DNA from: Solirubrobacterales bacterium
GTDB lineage: Bacteria > Actinomycetota > Thermoleophilia > Solirubrobacterales > Solirubrobacteraceae
DNA length: 36,548 bases
Assembly: GCA_019239445.1 (NCBI GenBank)
Contig: JAFAZV010000386.1
Location: 1 to 36,548 of the forward strand
Direction: 5' to 3'
Below the pieces are notes generated by a model that was not told where the DNA came from, did not search any database, and saw nothing but the letters and a program-made list of their open reading frames with translations. Position 1 is the stretch's first letter, and every line of letters begins with the position of its first letter. The translations under genes and the position numbers were made by a program. Shown piece by piece: positions 1 through 7,726 of this stretch.

Positions 1-103
1 CGAGGAAGACGCGGTCCTCCTCGCCGGCGTCCACGGCGAGCGTGAGCGACATACCCGGGAAGACGACGGCGTCGTCCAGCGGGATGATCAGAAGGCGACT
101 CAT
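1..103 (-). CDS. lon: Lon protease, N-terminal fragment (gene runs off the window)
   Basis: Only the first 34 codons are present, starting at an ATG whose complement lies at 101-103. The visible peptide begins MSRLLIIPLDDAVVFPGMSL, which matches the start of the Lon substrate-binding (LAN) domain, where family members read roughly LPLRDxVVFPGM. Lon is the cytoplasmic ATP-dependent AAA+ serine protease that degrades damaged and regulatory proteins. The AAA+ and Ser-Lys protease domains lie outside the window and cannot be checked. The Shine-Dalgarno sequence is weak (GTGAAG about 9 bases upstream). A strong vegetative promoter lies just upstream. A LAN-only protein with the same fold is the main alternative. 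Confidence 0.8.
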   Translation of the reverse strand, partial: MSRLLIIPLDDAVVFPGMSLTLAVDAGEEDRVFL

Positions 104-148
104 GAACGTGTCTTCACTTTCAGTAGAAACTTACGTTGGATAAGCGGG

Positions 149-177
149 AGCATAGCATCCGGCACCGCGGATGCCAA
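149..177 (-). promoter_or_regulatory. Sigma-70-type promoter of lon
   Basis: On the minus strand a -35 box TTGGCA (complement of 172-177) and a -10 box TATGCT (complement of 149-154) are separated by exactly 17 bases. Transcription would start near 142, leaving a leader of about 40 bases before the ATG at 103. No HAIR (HspR) element CTTGAG-N9-CTCAAG was found, so heat-shock control by HspR is not supported here. Confidence 0.65.
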
Positions 178-281
178 GCGGATCTCAGTCTCTTGGACTT
201 AGATTAGTCAGGACCGGGACCCGGTCTGAGAAATGACCCCCGTCGCCGCCCTCAGGCACGACTTCTGAGATCATCCGCGCG

Positions 282-590
282 ATGAACGAGCGCCCGACAA
301 GCCCGTTGCAGGAGGGGGCCCACGACGTGCTGGCGGCAGAGGAGTTCGCGATGCCGGCGCCCGACCCGGCGCTGCATCACCCGCCGATCGTCGCGCCCGA
401 GGATCCGGTCGGGATCACCGAACCGCATGACGTGCTCGCGGCCGACGAGTACCCGATGCCGGCGCCCAGGAGCGCCGGCGCGGCTCGCGCGCTGGCGCGC
501 CACGCCGGAGATCGGTGGCGGGGGGTTGCCGTCGCCGCGGCCGGAACCGCCACGATGGTCGGGCTGGCGCGGCGGCTGTCTCGCCGCTAG
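282..590 (+). CDS. Small protein with duplicated HDVLAA(E/D)E motif and C-terminal hydrophobic segment
   Basis: The 102-residue product is not recognised functionally. It contains two copies of a 17-residue motif about 34 residues apart: HDVLAAEEFAMPAPDP at about 14-29 and HDVLAADEYPMPAPRS at about 48-63. Both the protein and the DNA are similar between copies, with changes that keep the acidic/aromatic pattern, which suggests real coding selection. The C-terminus has a short hydrophobic stretch (about 81-97) between DRWR and RRLSRR, so it may be a tail-anchored or peripheral membrane peptide. No clear ribosome-binding site precedes the ATG. It stands alone, converging on lpdA. The opposite-strand frames over the same DNA show no comparable conservation. 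Confidence 0.6.
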   Translation: MNERPTSPLQEGAHDVLAAEEFAMPAPDPALHHPPIVAPEDPVGITEPHDVLAADEYPMPAPRSAGAARALARHAGDRWRGVAVAAAGTATMVGLARRLSRR

Positions 591-634
591 CGCGCGCCCA
601 TCAGTGCCAGCGTCACGCGCTCAGAACGAGGAGG

Positions 635-675
635 CTGGTCGAGAAATTCCCGCATACCGCAAGCTTCTCGACCAG
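635..675. terminator. Inverted repeat between convergent genes, candidate bidirectional terminator
   Basis: The 11-base arms CTGGTCGAGAA (635-645) and TTCTCGACCAG (665-675) are perfectly complementary around a 19-base loop. The hairpin begins 13 bases past the lpdA stop codon and lies 45 bases past the stop of the small gene at 282-590. There is no T-tract on either side, so it may be a non-canonical actinobacterial terminator or an mRNA-stabilising hairpin. Confidence 0.5.
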
Positions 676-688
676 GCTTCTCGGCCGC

Positions 689-2461
689 TCAGGCTCGCGC
701 CGGATCGGCGCTTTGCGCCCGCTCGCCGGCGGCCTTGCGCTTCGGCGCCAGGTCGGTGATCGTCCCCTCAGCCATCTCGGCGGCGAACATGACCGTTTCC
801 GTGAGCGTCGGGTGCGGATGGATCGTCAGCGCCACGTCCTCGGCGTCTGAGCCAAGCTCGATCGCGTGCACGAGTTCGGCGATCAGCTCGCCGGCGTTCA
901 CGCCGACTATCCCCGCCCCGAGCACGCGTCGGGTCTCGGGATCGATCAGGAGCTTCGTCAGCCCGTCGCCGCGGCCGAGCGACAGCGCCCGGCCGGAGGC
1001 CGACCAGGGGAACATGGCCTTCTCGTACTCGACGTCATCGGCGCGCGCCGCCGTCTCCGTCAACCCGGTCCACGCCACCTCGGGATCGGTGTAGGCGACG
1101 GACGGGATCGAGCGGGCGTCGAATGCCGCCCCGGGCACGCCAGCGATCACCTCGGCCGCGACCTTGCCTTGATGAGAGGCCTTGTGGGCGAGCATCGGCC
1201 CGGTCACGATGTCGCCGATGGCGTAGATCCAGGGGACGTTGGTACGCATTTGGGCGTCCACGGGGATGAAGCCGGCGTCGTCGACCTCGACGCCTGCGCG
1301 GTCCGCCTCGATGGCGTGGCCGTTGGGCCGTCGGCCGATGGCCACGAGAACCTGGTCGAACACGCGAGAGTCGCCGGAGGAGAAGGTCACCTTGAGTCCG
1401 GTCTCCTCGGCCTCGACCGCGGTCACCTCGGTCCCCAGGAGGATCGCTTCGTAGCGGCTCGAGATGCGCTTGTGGAGCGGTTTGACGAGGTCGGTGTCGC
1501 AGCCTGGGATCAGCTGGTCGAGCAACTCGATCACGGTGACCTTCGCACCCAGCGCGTCGTACACCGTGGCCATCTCGAGGCCGATGATGCCGCCGCCGAT
1601 CACGAGCAGCCGCTCGGGCACCCCGTCGGGCGACAGCGCGTCGGTGGAGTCGATCACGCGAGGATCGTCGGGGAGGCTGGGCAAGCTCGCGGCCTGCGAG
1701 CCGGCGGCGATGATGCAGTTGTCGAACGTGATCGTCCGCTCGCCCACGACGATCGAGTTCGGTCCGTCGAAGCGGGCGACCCCGGTCACCACCTCCACCT
1801 TGCGCTGGCGCGCAAGTCCGCCCACTCCGTTCGTCAGCTTGTCGACCACGGACTGCTTCCAGCCGATGAGCGCCTCGAGATCGACCTGGGGCTCGCCGAA
1901 CGAGATCCCGTGCTCGGACATCTCTTCGGCCTCGGCGACCACGCGCGCGGCGTGCAGGAGAGCCTTAGAGGGGATGCAACCGACGTTCAGGCAGACACCG
2001 CCGAGGGACTCGTAGCGCTCGATCAGCACCGTGCGCAGGCCGAGATCGGCGGCGCGGAACGCTGCGGTGTAGCCGCCGGGGCCGGAGCCGATCACCACTA
2101 CCTGGGCGTCGTGCTCGCCGCCGTCGGACTCGGGAGGCGGGCCTGCGGCCGGTGATTCGGGCGCACCCGCTGGCTCCGCCGCCGGCCGGTCGCCGTCACT
2201 CGAGGCCGGCTGCTCGCCCGCTGCGCCGTCGAGGGTCAGCAGCACGCTGCCCTCCGAGACGCGATCGCCGATCGAGACGCGCAGCTGCCTGACCACGCCG
2301 GCCACGGGAGCCGGCACGTCCATCGTCGCCTTATCGGACTCCAGCGTCACCAGCGGGTCCTCGAGCGCGACCTCGTCGCCCGCCGCGACGTGGATCTCGA
2401 TCACTGGTACGTCGGTGAAGTCCCCGATGTCGGGGACGCGGATCTCGAGCTCCTCGCTCAC
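689..2461 (-). CDS. lpdA: Dihydrolipoamide dehydrogenase (E3) with N-terminal lipoyl domain
   Basis: This 590-residue flavoprotein reoxidises the dihydrolipoyl group of pyruvate dehydrogenase with NAD+. Residues 1-78 form a lipoyl domain with the ESDKATMDVP signature (lipoyl Lys44). An Ala/Pro/Glu linker (80-118) follows, then a standard Lpd: FAD motif GSGPGG (125-130), redox pair in CLNVGC (Cys157, Cys162), NAD-binding GGGIIGLEMA, and catalytic HPTLTE (His550, Glu555). Typical Lpd is about 460-480 residues; the excess is the lipoyl domain and linker. The GTG start at 2461 overlaps the aceF stop (GTGA), indicating translational coupling. The frame stays open upstream, but those extra 235 codons are out-of-frame aceF sequence. 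Lipoyl-E3 fusions are known, for example in Neisseria. Confidence 0.95.
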   Translation of the reverse strand: MSEELEIRVPDIGDFTDVPVIEIHVAAGDEVALEDPLVTLESDKATMDVPAPVAGVVRQLRVSIGDRVSEGSVLLTLDGAAGEQPASSDGDRPAAEPAGAPESPAAGPPPESDGGEHDAQVVVIGSGPGGYTAAFRAADLGLRTVLIERYESLGGVCLNVGCIPSKALLHAARVVAEAEEMSEHGISFGEPQVDLEALIGWKQSVVDKLTNGVGGLARQRKVEVVTGVARFDGPNSIVVGERTITFDNCIIAAGSQAASLPSLPDDPRVIDSTDALSPDGVPERLLVIGGGIIGLEMATVYDALGAKVTVIELLDQLIPGCDTDLVKPLHKRISSRYEAILLGTEVTAVEAEETGLKVTFSSGDSRVFDQVLVAIGRRPNGHAIEADRAGVEVDDAGFIPVDAQMRTNVPWIYAIGDIVTGPMLAHKASHQGKVAAEVIAGVPGAAFDARSIPSVAYTDPEVAWTGLTETAARADDVEYEKAMFPWSASGRALSLGRGDGLTKLLIDPETRRVLGAGIVGVNAGELIAELVHAIELGSDAEDVALTIHPHPTLTETVMFAAEMAEGTITDLAPKRKAAGERAQSADPARA

Positions 2462-3879
2462 AGCAGAGCTCGCTTCAGATCGGAGAGGACGCCGACCAGG
2501 TGGACGACGAAGCGTGCGGCGGCGGCGCCGTCGATCACGCGATGGTCGTAGGACAGCGACAGGGGCACCATCAGGCGCGGCTGGAATTCGCTGCCGTTCC
2601 AGACCGGCTTCATCGCGCTGCGGGTGACGCCGAGGATCGCGACCTCGGGCGCGTTGACGATCGGTGTGAACGACGTCCCGCCGATGCCGCCGAGCGACGA
2701 GATCGTGAACGTCGAGCCCTGCATGTCGGCCGGACCAAGCTTGCCGTCGCGCGCCTTGGCCGACAGAGCTCCGAGCTCGGCGGCGATCTCGAGCAGGCCC
2801 TTCTTGTCCGCGTCCTTGATCACCGGCACCACGAGGCCGCCGGGTGTGTCGGCGGCGAAGCCGATGTTGTAGTAGTGCTTGAGCACGAGCTCGTCTCCGT
2901 CCAGCGACGAGTTGAAGGTTGGGAACGCCTTGAGCGTTGCCACCGATGCCACGACGAGGAACGAGACCATCGTCACCTTCACGTCCTGCTCGGAGTTCAA
3001 GCGCTTGCGCCACGCCTCGAGTTCGGTGATGTCCGCCTCGTCGTTGTGGGTGACGTGGGGGATCATCACCCAGTTGCGGGCCAGGCTCGGCCCGGAGATG
3101 CGCTGGATGCGCGAACGCTCGGCGCGCTCGACCTCGCCAAACTTCGTGAAGTCGATCGTCGGCCACGGCGGTAGATCCAGCCCCGCCGGCGCGCCGCTCG
3201 GGGCGGGTGCGCGACCGTCGGTGGCGGGCGCGCCGCCCTCCACGAACTGCTCGACGTCCTGCTTGGTGATGCGTCCCTTGCGACCGGTGCCCTCGACGCG
3301 CATCAGGTCGACCGATAGCTCGCGCGCAAGGCGGCGGACAGCGGGGCTCGCGTAGATCGGGCCGCGGTGGCCGTTGCCGGCGGGCGGCTGCTGTTCGGCG
3401 GGGGCCTGTTGTTCGGCGGGGGCCTGTTGTTCGCCGGGCACCTGCTGTTCGGTGGGCGCTGACGCGCGTTCGGCAGGTGCGGAGCGGGCTTCGGGTCCTG
3501 CGTCTCCGGCGGACGGCGGCGCGCTTTCGCTCTCCGCGTCGACGGCGCTGGCCACCGCCTCGGGCGCGGTCGCTTCGCTCGGCGCGCCATCGGACGCCGC
3601 GGCCGACGCGGCGTCACCGGCCTCGGCATCGCCGGCCGCCTCCAGCTTCAGCAGCTGCGTGCCCTGGGAAACCTTGTCCCCGACCGATACCTGAAGCTCG
3701 CGCACGGTGCCAGCGAACGGCGCCGGCACGTCCATCGTCGCTTTATCGGACTCGAGCGTGAGTAGCGGATCGTCGGCGGCGACGTCGTCGCCGACACCGA
3801 CGTGGATCTCGATGATCGGAACATCCTCGAAGTCGCCGATGTCCGGCACTTCGACCGAGATGACGTCCGTGGCGCTCAC
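2458..3879 (-). CDS. aceF: Dihydrolipoamide acetyltransferase (E2) of pyruvate dehydrogenase
   Basis: The E2 core transfers acetyl groups from lipoamide to CoA. The 473 residues contain one lipoyl domain (about 8-78, lipoyl Lys46 in ESDKATMDVP), a long Ala/Pro/Glu/Gln linker (about 80-180) with four EQQ-containing hexapeptide repeats, a peripheral subunit-binding domain (about 182-222, starting IYASPAVRRLA), and a catalytic acetyltransferase domain ending in SYDHRVIDG (His446, Asp450). The start is the GTG at 3879, which overlaps the aceE stop as GTGA; the stop in turn overlaps the lpdA start. All three genes must be one translationally coupled transcript. The DIGDF lipoyl style is the one paired with homodimeric E1. 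E. coli AceF has three lipoyl domains; this one has one. Confidence 0.95.
   Translation of the reverse strand: MSATDVISVEVPDIGDFEDVPIIEIHVGVGDDVAADDPLLTLESDKATMDVPAPFAGTVRELQVSVGDKVSQGTQLLKLEAAGDAEAGDAASAAASDGAPSEATAPEAVASAVDAESESAPPSAGDAGPEARSAPAERASAPTEQQVPGEQQAPAEQQAPAEQQPPAGNGHRGPIYASPAVRRLARELSVDLMRVEGTGRKGRITKQDVEQFVEGGAPATDGRAPAPSGAPAGLDLPPWPTIDFTKFGEVERAERSRIQRISGPSLARNWVMIPHVTHNDEADITELEAWRKRLNSEQDVKVTMVSFLVVASVATLKAFPTFNSSLDGDELVLKHYYNIGFAADTPGGLVVPVIKDADKKGLLEIAAELGALSAKARDGKLGPADMQGSTFTISSLGGIGGTSFTPIVNAPEVAILGVTRSAMKPVWNGSEFQPRLMVPLSLSYDHRVIDGAAAARFVVHLVGVLSDLKRALL
3388..3459. repeat. Four tandem 18-bp repeats inside the aceF linker
   Basis: Four consecutive 18-base units (3388-3405, 3406-3423, 3424-3441, 3442-3459) share the pattern CTGYTGTTCGSYGGG plus three variable bases. 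On the coding strand they give APTEQQ, VPGEQQ, APAEQQ and APAEQQ. They lie in the flexible linker between the lipoyl and subunit-binding domains, where repeat number should be tolerated, so length may vary between strains. Confidence 0.85.
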
Positions 3880-6569
3880 ACCGTTGTGGGCAGCGGCGCC
3901 TCAGGATCGATCTCGTAGCGCTCGATCGCCTCCTGCACCCGTGAGGCGTCGATCTCGCCGAGATCGGCCAGCTCCTTCAGCGCGGCGAGCGCGACGAAGT
4001 GACGATCCACCTCGAAGAACCGGCGTAACGAAGCGCGGCTGTCGCTGCGACCGTACCCGTCGGTGCCAAGCACTCGGTAGCGCCCTGGCACCCACTGGCG
4101 GATCTGATCGGCCAGGGCGCGGATGTAGTCGGTGGCGGCAACGGCCGGACCGGCGCGCTCGCCGAGCCGCTCGGTCACGTACGCCCGGCGCGGCTCGCTC
4201 GAGGGGTGCAGCATGTTCCACCGTTCTGCCTCGATCCCGTCGCGCCGCAGCTCGGTGAACGAAGTCACGCTCCAGACGTCCGCGCGCACGCCGAAGTCAT
4301 CCTCGAGCAGGTCCGCGGCGGCAAGCACTTCACGCAGGATCGTCCCCGACCCGAGCAGCTGCACGCATGGACCGTCTCCCTTCGCGGCGCCATCGCGCAG
4401 CAGATAGAGACCGCGCAGGATCCCGTCTTCGGCGCCCTCCGGCATCGGGGGGTGCTGGTAGTTCTCGTTCATCAACGTGATGTAGAAGAACACATCCTCC
4501 TGCTCGGCGACCATCCGACGCAGACCGTCCTGGATGATCACCGCCAGCTCGTAGCCGTAAGCCGGGTCGTAGGCGCGGCAGTTCGGCACGACGGAGAACA
4601 GAACGTGGCTGTGGCCGTCCTCGTGCTGGAGCCCCTCGCCGTTGAGCGTCGTCCGCCCGGCGGTACCTCCGAGCATGAAGCCCCGCGCCCGGGTGTCTCC
4701 CGCAGCCCACACCAGGTCGCCCACCCGCTGGTAGCCGAACATGGAGTAGTAGATGTAGAAGGGCACCATCTGGACCGCGTGCACGCTGTACGAGCTGCCC
4801 GCCGCGATGAACGAGGAGATCGAGCCCGCTTCGGTGATCCCCTCCTCGAGGATCTGTCCCTGCTGGTCCTCCTTGTAGAACATCAGCTGCTCGGAGTCCT
4901 GGGGCTGATACAGCTGCCCCACCGGGGAGTAGATGCCGAGCTGGCGGAACATGCCTTCCATCCCGAACGTGCGCGATTCGTCGGGGATGATGGGGACGAT
5001 GTGGCGGCCGAGCTGCTTGTCGCGCAGCAGCGCCGCGAGGATGCGCACGAACGCCATCGTCGTGGAGATCTCGCGCTCGCCGGTGCCTGCAAGTTGCGAC
5101 TCGAACAGGTCGACGGGCGGCACCTGGAGCGGCTCGGCGCGCCGCCGGCGCACCGGCATCGATCCGCCGAGCGCTTCGCGGCGTTCGCGCAGGTAGCGCA
5201 TCTCGGGAGCGTCCTCCGGTGGCTTGTAGTACTCCGCGGCTCGCACCTGCTCGTCGGTCAGCGGCAGCTCGAAGCGGTTGCGGAATTGCAGCAGCGCGTC
5301 TTCGGTCATCTTCTTGGCCTGATGGGTGATCATCTGCCCCTCGCCCGAGACGCCCATGCCGTAGCCCTTAATCGTTTTGGCGAGGATCACCGTCGGCTGA
5401 CCTTGATGGTGCGCCGCGTAGTGGTAGGCGGCATAGACCTTCTGCTGATCATGGCCGCCGCGGTTGAGCAGCCAGATGTCCTCGTCCGACATATTCGCCA
5501 CGCGCTCGAGCAGCACGGGGTCACGGCCGAAGAAGTGCTCGCGCACGTACGCGCCGTCGCGCGATTTGAACGTTTGATAGTCGCCGTCGACGCACTCCTC
5601 CATCACGTGCAGCAGCCGGTTGTCATCGTCCTGGGACAGGAGCGGATCCCAGCGCGTTCCCCAGATGACCTTGATCACGTTCCATCCCGCGCCACGGAAG
5701 TCGGCTTCGAGCTCCTGGATGATCTTGCCGTTGCCGCGAACCGGGCCGTCGAGTCGCTGCAGGTTGCAGTTGACGACCCAGATCAGGTTGTCGAGCTGCT
5801 CGCGGCCGGCTAGGCCGATCGAGCCGATCGCCTCCGGCTCGTCCATCTCGCCGTCGCCCAGGAACGCCCACACCTTCCGCTCGGAGGTGTCGGCGAGTCC
5901 GCGAGCTTCGAGGTAGCGCATGAACCGGGCCTGATAGATCGAGGTGATGGCGCCGATCCCCAGCGACACGGTCGGGAACTGCCAGAACTCCGGCATCAGC
6001 CAAGGGTGCGGGTAAGAGCTCAACCCGCCCGCAACCGAGACCTCACGCCGGAAGCCGTCGAGCTGCGCCTCGGTCAGCCGACCCTCGAGATACGCGCGCG
6101 CATAGTTTCCGGGTGACGAGTGGCCCTGGAAGTAGACGAGATCGCCGGCGTGTTCGTCTGAGGGCGCGTGCCAGAAGTGGTTGAAGCCGACCTCGTACAG
6201 GGTGGCCAGCGATTGGTAGCTGGCGATGTGACCTCCGAGCTCGGAGGACACCTTGTTGGCGCGCACGACCATCGCGATCGCGTTCCAGCGCACGATCGAG
6301 CGCAGCCGGCGCTCGAGCGCGGGGTCGCCCGGCAGCTGCGCCTCGCGCTCGACCGGGATGGTGTTCACATACGGGGTGTTGAGGTTCGCGATCGGGCCGC
6401 TGCCCGCGCTCTGCGCGCGCTCGACGACCTGGGAGAGGATGTGGCGAGCGCGTTCTGGCCCGTCGTGCGCCACGACGGCGTCGACCGCCTCGAGCCACTC
6501 GCTCGTCTCGACCGCGTCGATGTCGGCGGCGGCGCCGTTGGAGGATGGGCTTTGGACTCGATCCGTCAT
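3876..6569 (-). CDS. aceE: Pyruvate dehydrogenase E1 component, homodimeric type
   Basis: The 897-residue thiamine-diphosphate enzyme decarboxylates pyruvate and acetylates the lipoyl group of E2. Length fits the homodimeric AceE family (about 890-920). The thiamine-diphosphate/Mg motif is visible as GDGEMDEP (238-245) with a following NCNLQ near 268-271. N-terminal residues about 59-75 (PIANLNTPYVNTIP) and the HWH-like substrate region (GHIASYQS, GFNHFWHA) are typical. The ATG at 6569 is the first in-frame start after a -10 box; no strong Shine-Dalgarno is visible. It is the first gene of aceE-aceF-lpdA, with a GTGA overlap to aceF. Such a three-gene set is the classic proteobacterial arrangement; many actinobacteria keep aceE apart from E2 and E3. 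Confidence 0.97.
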   Translation of the reverse strand: MTDRVQSPSSNGAAADIDAVETSEWLEAVDAVVAHDGPERARHILSQVVERAQSAGSGPIANLNTPYVNTIPVEREAQLPGDPALERRLRSIVRWNAIAMVVRANKVSSELGGHIASYQSLATLYEVGFNHFWHAPSDEHAGDLVYFQGHSSPGNYARAYLEGRLTEAQLDGFRREVSVAGGLSSYPHPWLMPEFWQFPTVSLGIGAITSIYQARFMRYLEARGLADTSERKVWAFLGDGEMDEPEAIGSIGLAGREQLDNLIWVVNCNLQRLDGPVRGNGKIIQELEADFRGAGWNVIKVIWGTRWDPLLSQDDDNRLLHVMEECVDGDYQTFKSRDGAYVREHFFGRDPVLLERVANMSDEDIWLLNRGGHDQQKVYAAYHYAAHHQGQPTVILAKTIKGYGMGVSGEGQMITHQAKKMTEDALLQFRNRFELPLTDEQVRAAEYYKPPEDAPEMRYLRERREALGGSMPVRRRRAEPLQVPPVDLFESQLAGTGEREISTTMAFVRILAALLRDKQLGRHIVPIIPDESRTFGMEGMFRQLGIYSPVGQLYQPQDSEQLMFYKEDQQGQILEEGITEAGSISSFIAAGSSYSVHAVQMVPFYIYYSMFGYQRVGDLVWAAGDTRARGFMLGGTAGRTTLNGEGLQHEDGHSHVLFSVVPNCRAYDPAYGYELAVIIQDGLRRMVAEQEDVFFYITLMNENYQHPPMPEGAEDGILRGLYLLRDGAAKGDGPCVQLLGSGTILREVLAAADLLEDDFGVRADVWSVTSFTELRRDGIEAERWNMLHPSSEPRRAYVTERLGERAGPAVAATDYIRALADQIRQWVPGRYRVLGTDGYGRSDSRASLRRFFEVDRHFVALAALKELADLGEIDASRVQEAIERYEIDPEAPLPTTV

Positions 6570-6613
6570 CGCTCAGCGGTGCGAATTGTGGGGGGGAAAC
6601 GGTCCTCGGACGC

Positions 6614-6619
6614 ACTATA
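6614..6619 (-). promoter_or_regulatory. Candidate -10 box of the aceE-aceF-lpdA operon
   Basis: On the minus strand TATAGT (complement of 6614-6619) lies about 45 bases before the aceE ATG, giving a predicted leader near 38 bases. The sequence 17 bases upstream (TGCTGA) is a poor -35 box, so an activator or a different sigma factor may help. The divergent esterase starts 48 bases away. Confidence 0.45.
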
Positions 6620-6666
6620 CCCGCGGGGCGATCCCCTCAGCAGGGGGTTCCGCTACGGTGCCGCGC

Positions 6667-7713
6667 GTGGCCTTGAAGCGCGTGGATGGCGAGCCCGGAC
6701 CACCGTGGTCGCGCCCGCTGCGGGGGGGGTTGCACGAGGTGTTGGTGGAGTCGGAACTGCTGGCCGGCAACCCCCTCGGAGACCCCAATCGCCGGCCTCT
6801 CTACGTGTATTCGCCTCCCGGGGAGCTCGGGCGCCTGCCGGCGATATATGTGCTCCAGGGTTACTCGGGCCAGCTCGACGCCTGGCGAGCGCGTAAGGCG
6901 TTCGAGCCCACGGTGATCGAGCGCCTGGATGAGATGTTCGCCGCCGGCGAATCGACACCCGCGCTGATCGTGTTCCTCGACGCCTGGACGTCGCGAGGTG
7001 GATCGCAATTCATCAACTCATCTGCCAATGGCCGCTACATGGACTACATCTGCGATGAGATCGTCCCTTTCGTGGATGAGGCGTACGCCACGCTGGCCAG
7101 CCCTGGCGCTCGTGCCGTGATCGGCGGCTCCTCAGGCGGCTACGGCGCGATGGTCCTGGCGATGCTCCGCCCGGACGTGTTCGGAGCGCTCGCCTCGATC
7201 GCCGGCGATGGCCTCTTCGAGTGCTCCTACCTCCGTGGCTTCCCGGCCGTGGCGCGCAAGCTGCGCGACGACTTCGATGGCTCCTATGAGGTCTTCTTCG
7301 CCGAGTTGGCCCAGGCCGACGGGTTCGACTGGGAACGTTTCGGCGCCGTCCTGGAGACGTATGCCTACGCCGCGGCCTATTCGCCCGATCCCGACCGTCC
7401 GGGGCAAGCGCTGCTGCCGTTCGAGCTCGCCACGGGCCGGTTGCTGATCGACGTGTGGGAGCGGTGGCTGGAGCACGACCCGGTGCGGATGGCGCCGGGT
7501 CACGCTGAGGCGCTGCTGTCGCTGCGAGCGATCCATCTCTACGCGGGGCGCGGCGATGAGTATTTCCTGGATTTGGCCGCGCAGGCGTTCTCAGCCGAGC
7601 TCGAGCAGCTGGGCGTCGAGCACACGCTCGACCTGTATCCGGGTACGCACGGGTCGATTCGCTACCAGTACCCGCGCGCGGTGGCCGCACTGGCGCGCGC
7701 GCTCGCGGGATGA
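6667..7713 (+). CDS. Alpha/beta-hydrolase esterase (putative esterase / esterase D family)
   Basis: The 348-residue protein resembles the PF00756 esterase family (esterase D, S-formylglutathione hydrolase, mycolyltransferase fold). The nucleophile elbow GSSGG places Ser156; likely partners are Asp297 (GRGDEYF) and His328 (GTHGSIRY). No signal peptide is seen, so it is probably cytoplasmic. The GTG at 6667 is chosen because the open frame upstream overlaps the aceE promoter and antisense aceE sequence; no convincing Shine-Dalgarno is present, so the start is uncertain by a few codons. The amidase follows 13 bases after the stop, so the two are likely cotranscribed. The substrate cannot be told from sequence. 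Confidence 0.85.
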   Translation: MALKRVDGEPGPPWSRPLRGGLHEVLVESELLAGNPLGDPNRRPLYVYSPPGELGRLPAIYVLQGYSGQLDAWRARKAFEPTVIERLDEMFAAGESTPALIVFLDAWTSRGGSQFINSSANGRYMDYICDEIVPFVDEAYATLASPGARAVIGGSSGGYGAMVLAMLRPDVFGALASIAGDGLFECSYLRGFPAVARKLRDDFDGSYEVFFAELAQADGFDWERFGAVLETYAYAAAYSPDPDRPGQALLPFELATGRLLIDVWERWLEHDPVRMAPGHAEALLSLRAIHLYAGRGDEYFLDLAAQAFSAELEQLGVEHTLDLYPGTHGSIRYQYPRAVAALARALAG

Positions 7714-7726
7714 GAGGCTTCCCGCC

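Noticed and set aside
866-2155. 429-codon plus-strand open frame
   Set aside because: Antisense to lpdA; composition is typical of a GC-rich shadow frame and no domain is visible.
2462-3166. Upstream extension of lpdA making an 825-residue protein
   Set aside because: The extra 235 codons run through the aceF coding region in another frame and encode Arg-rich nonsense; the lipoyl domain start at the GTG at 2461 is the true N-terminus.
4206-5813. 535-codon plus-strand open frame
   Set aside because: Antisense to aceE, His/Arg/Leu/Val-rich shadow with no recognisable motif.
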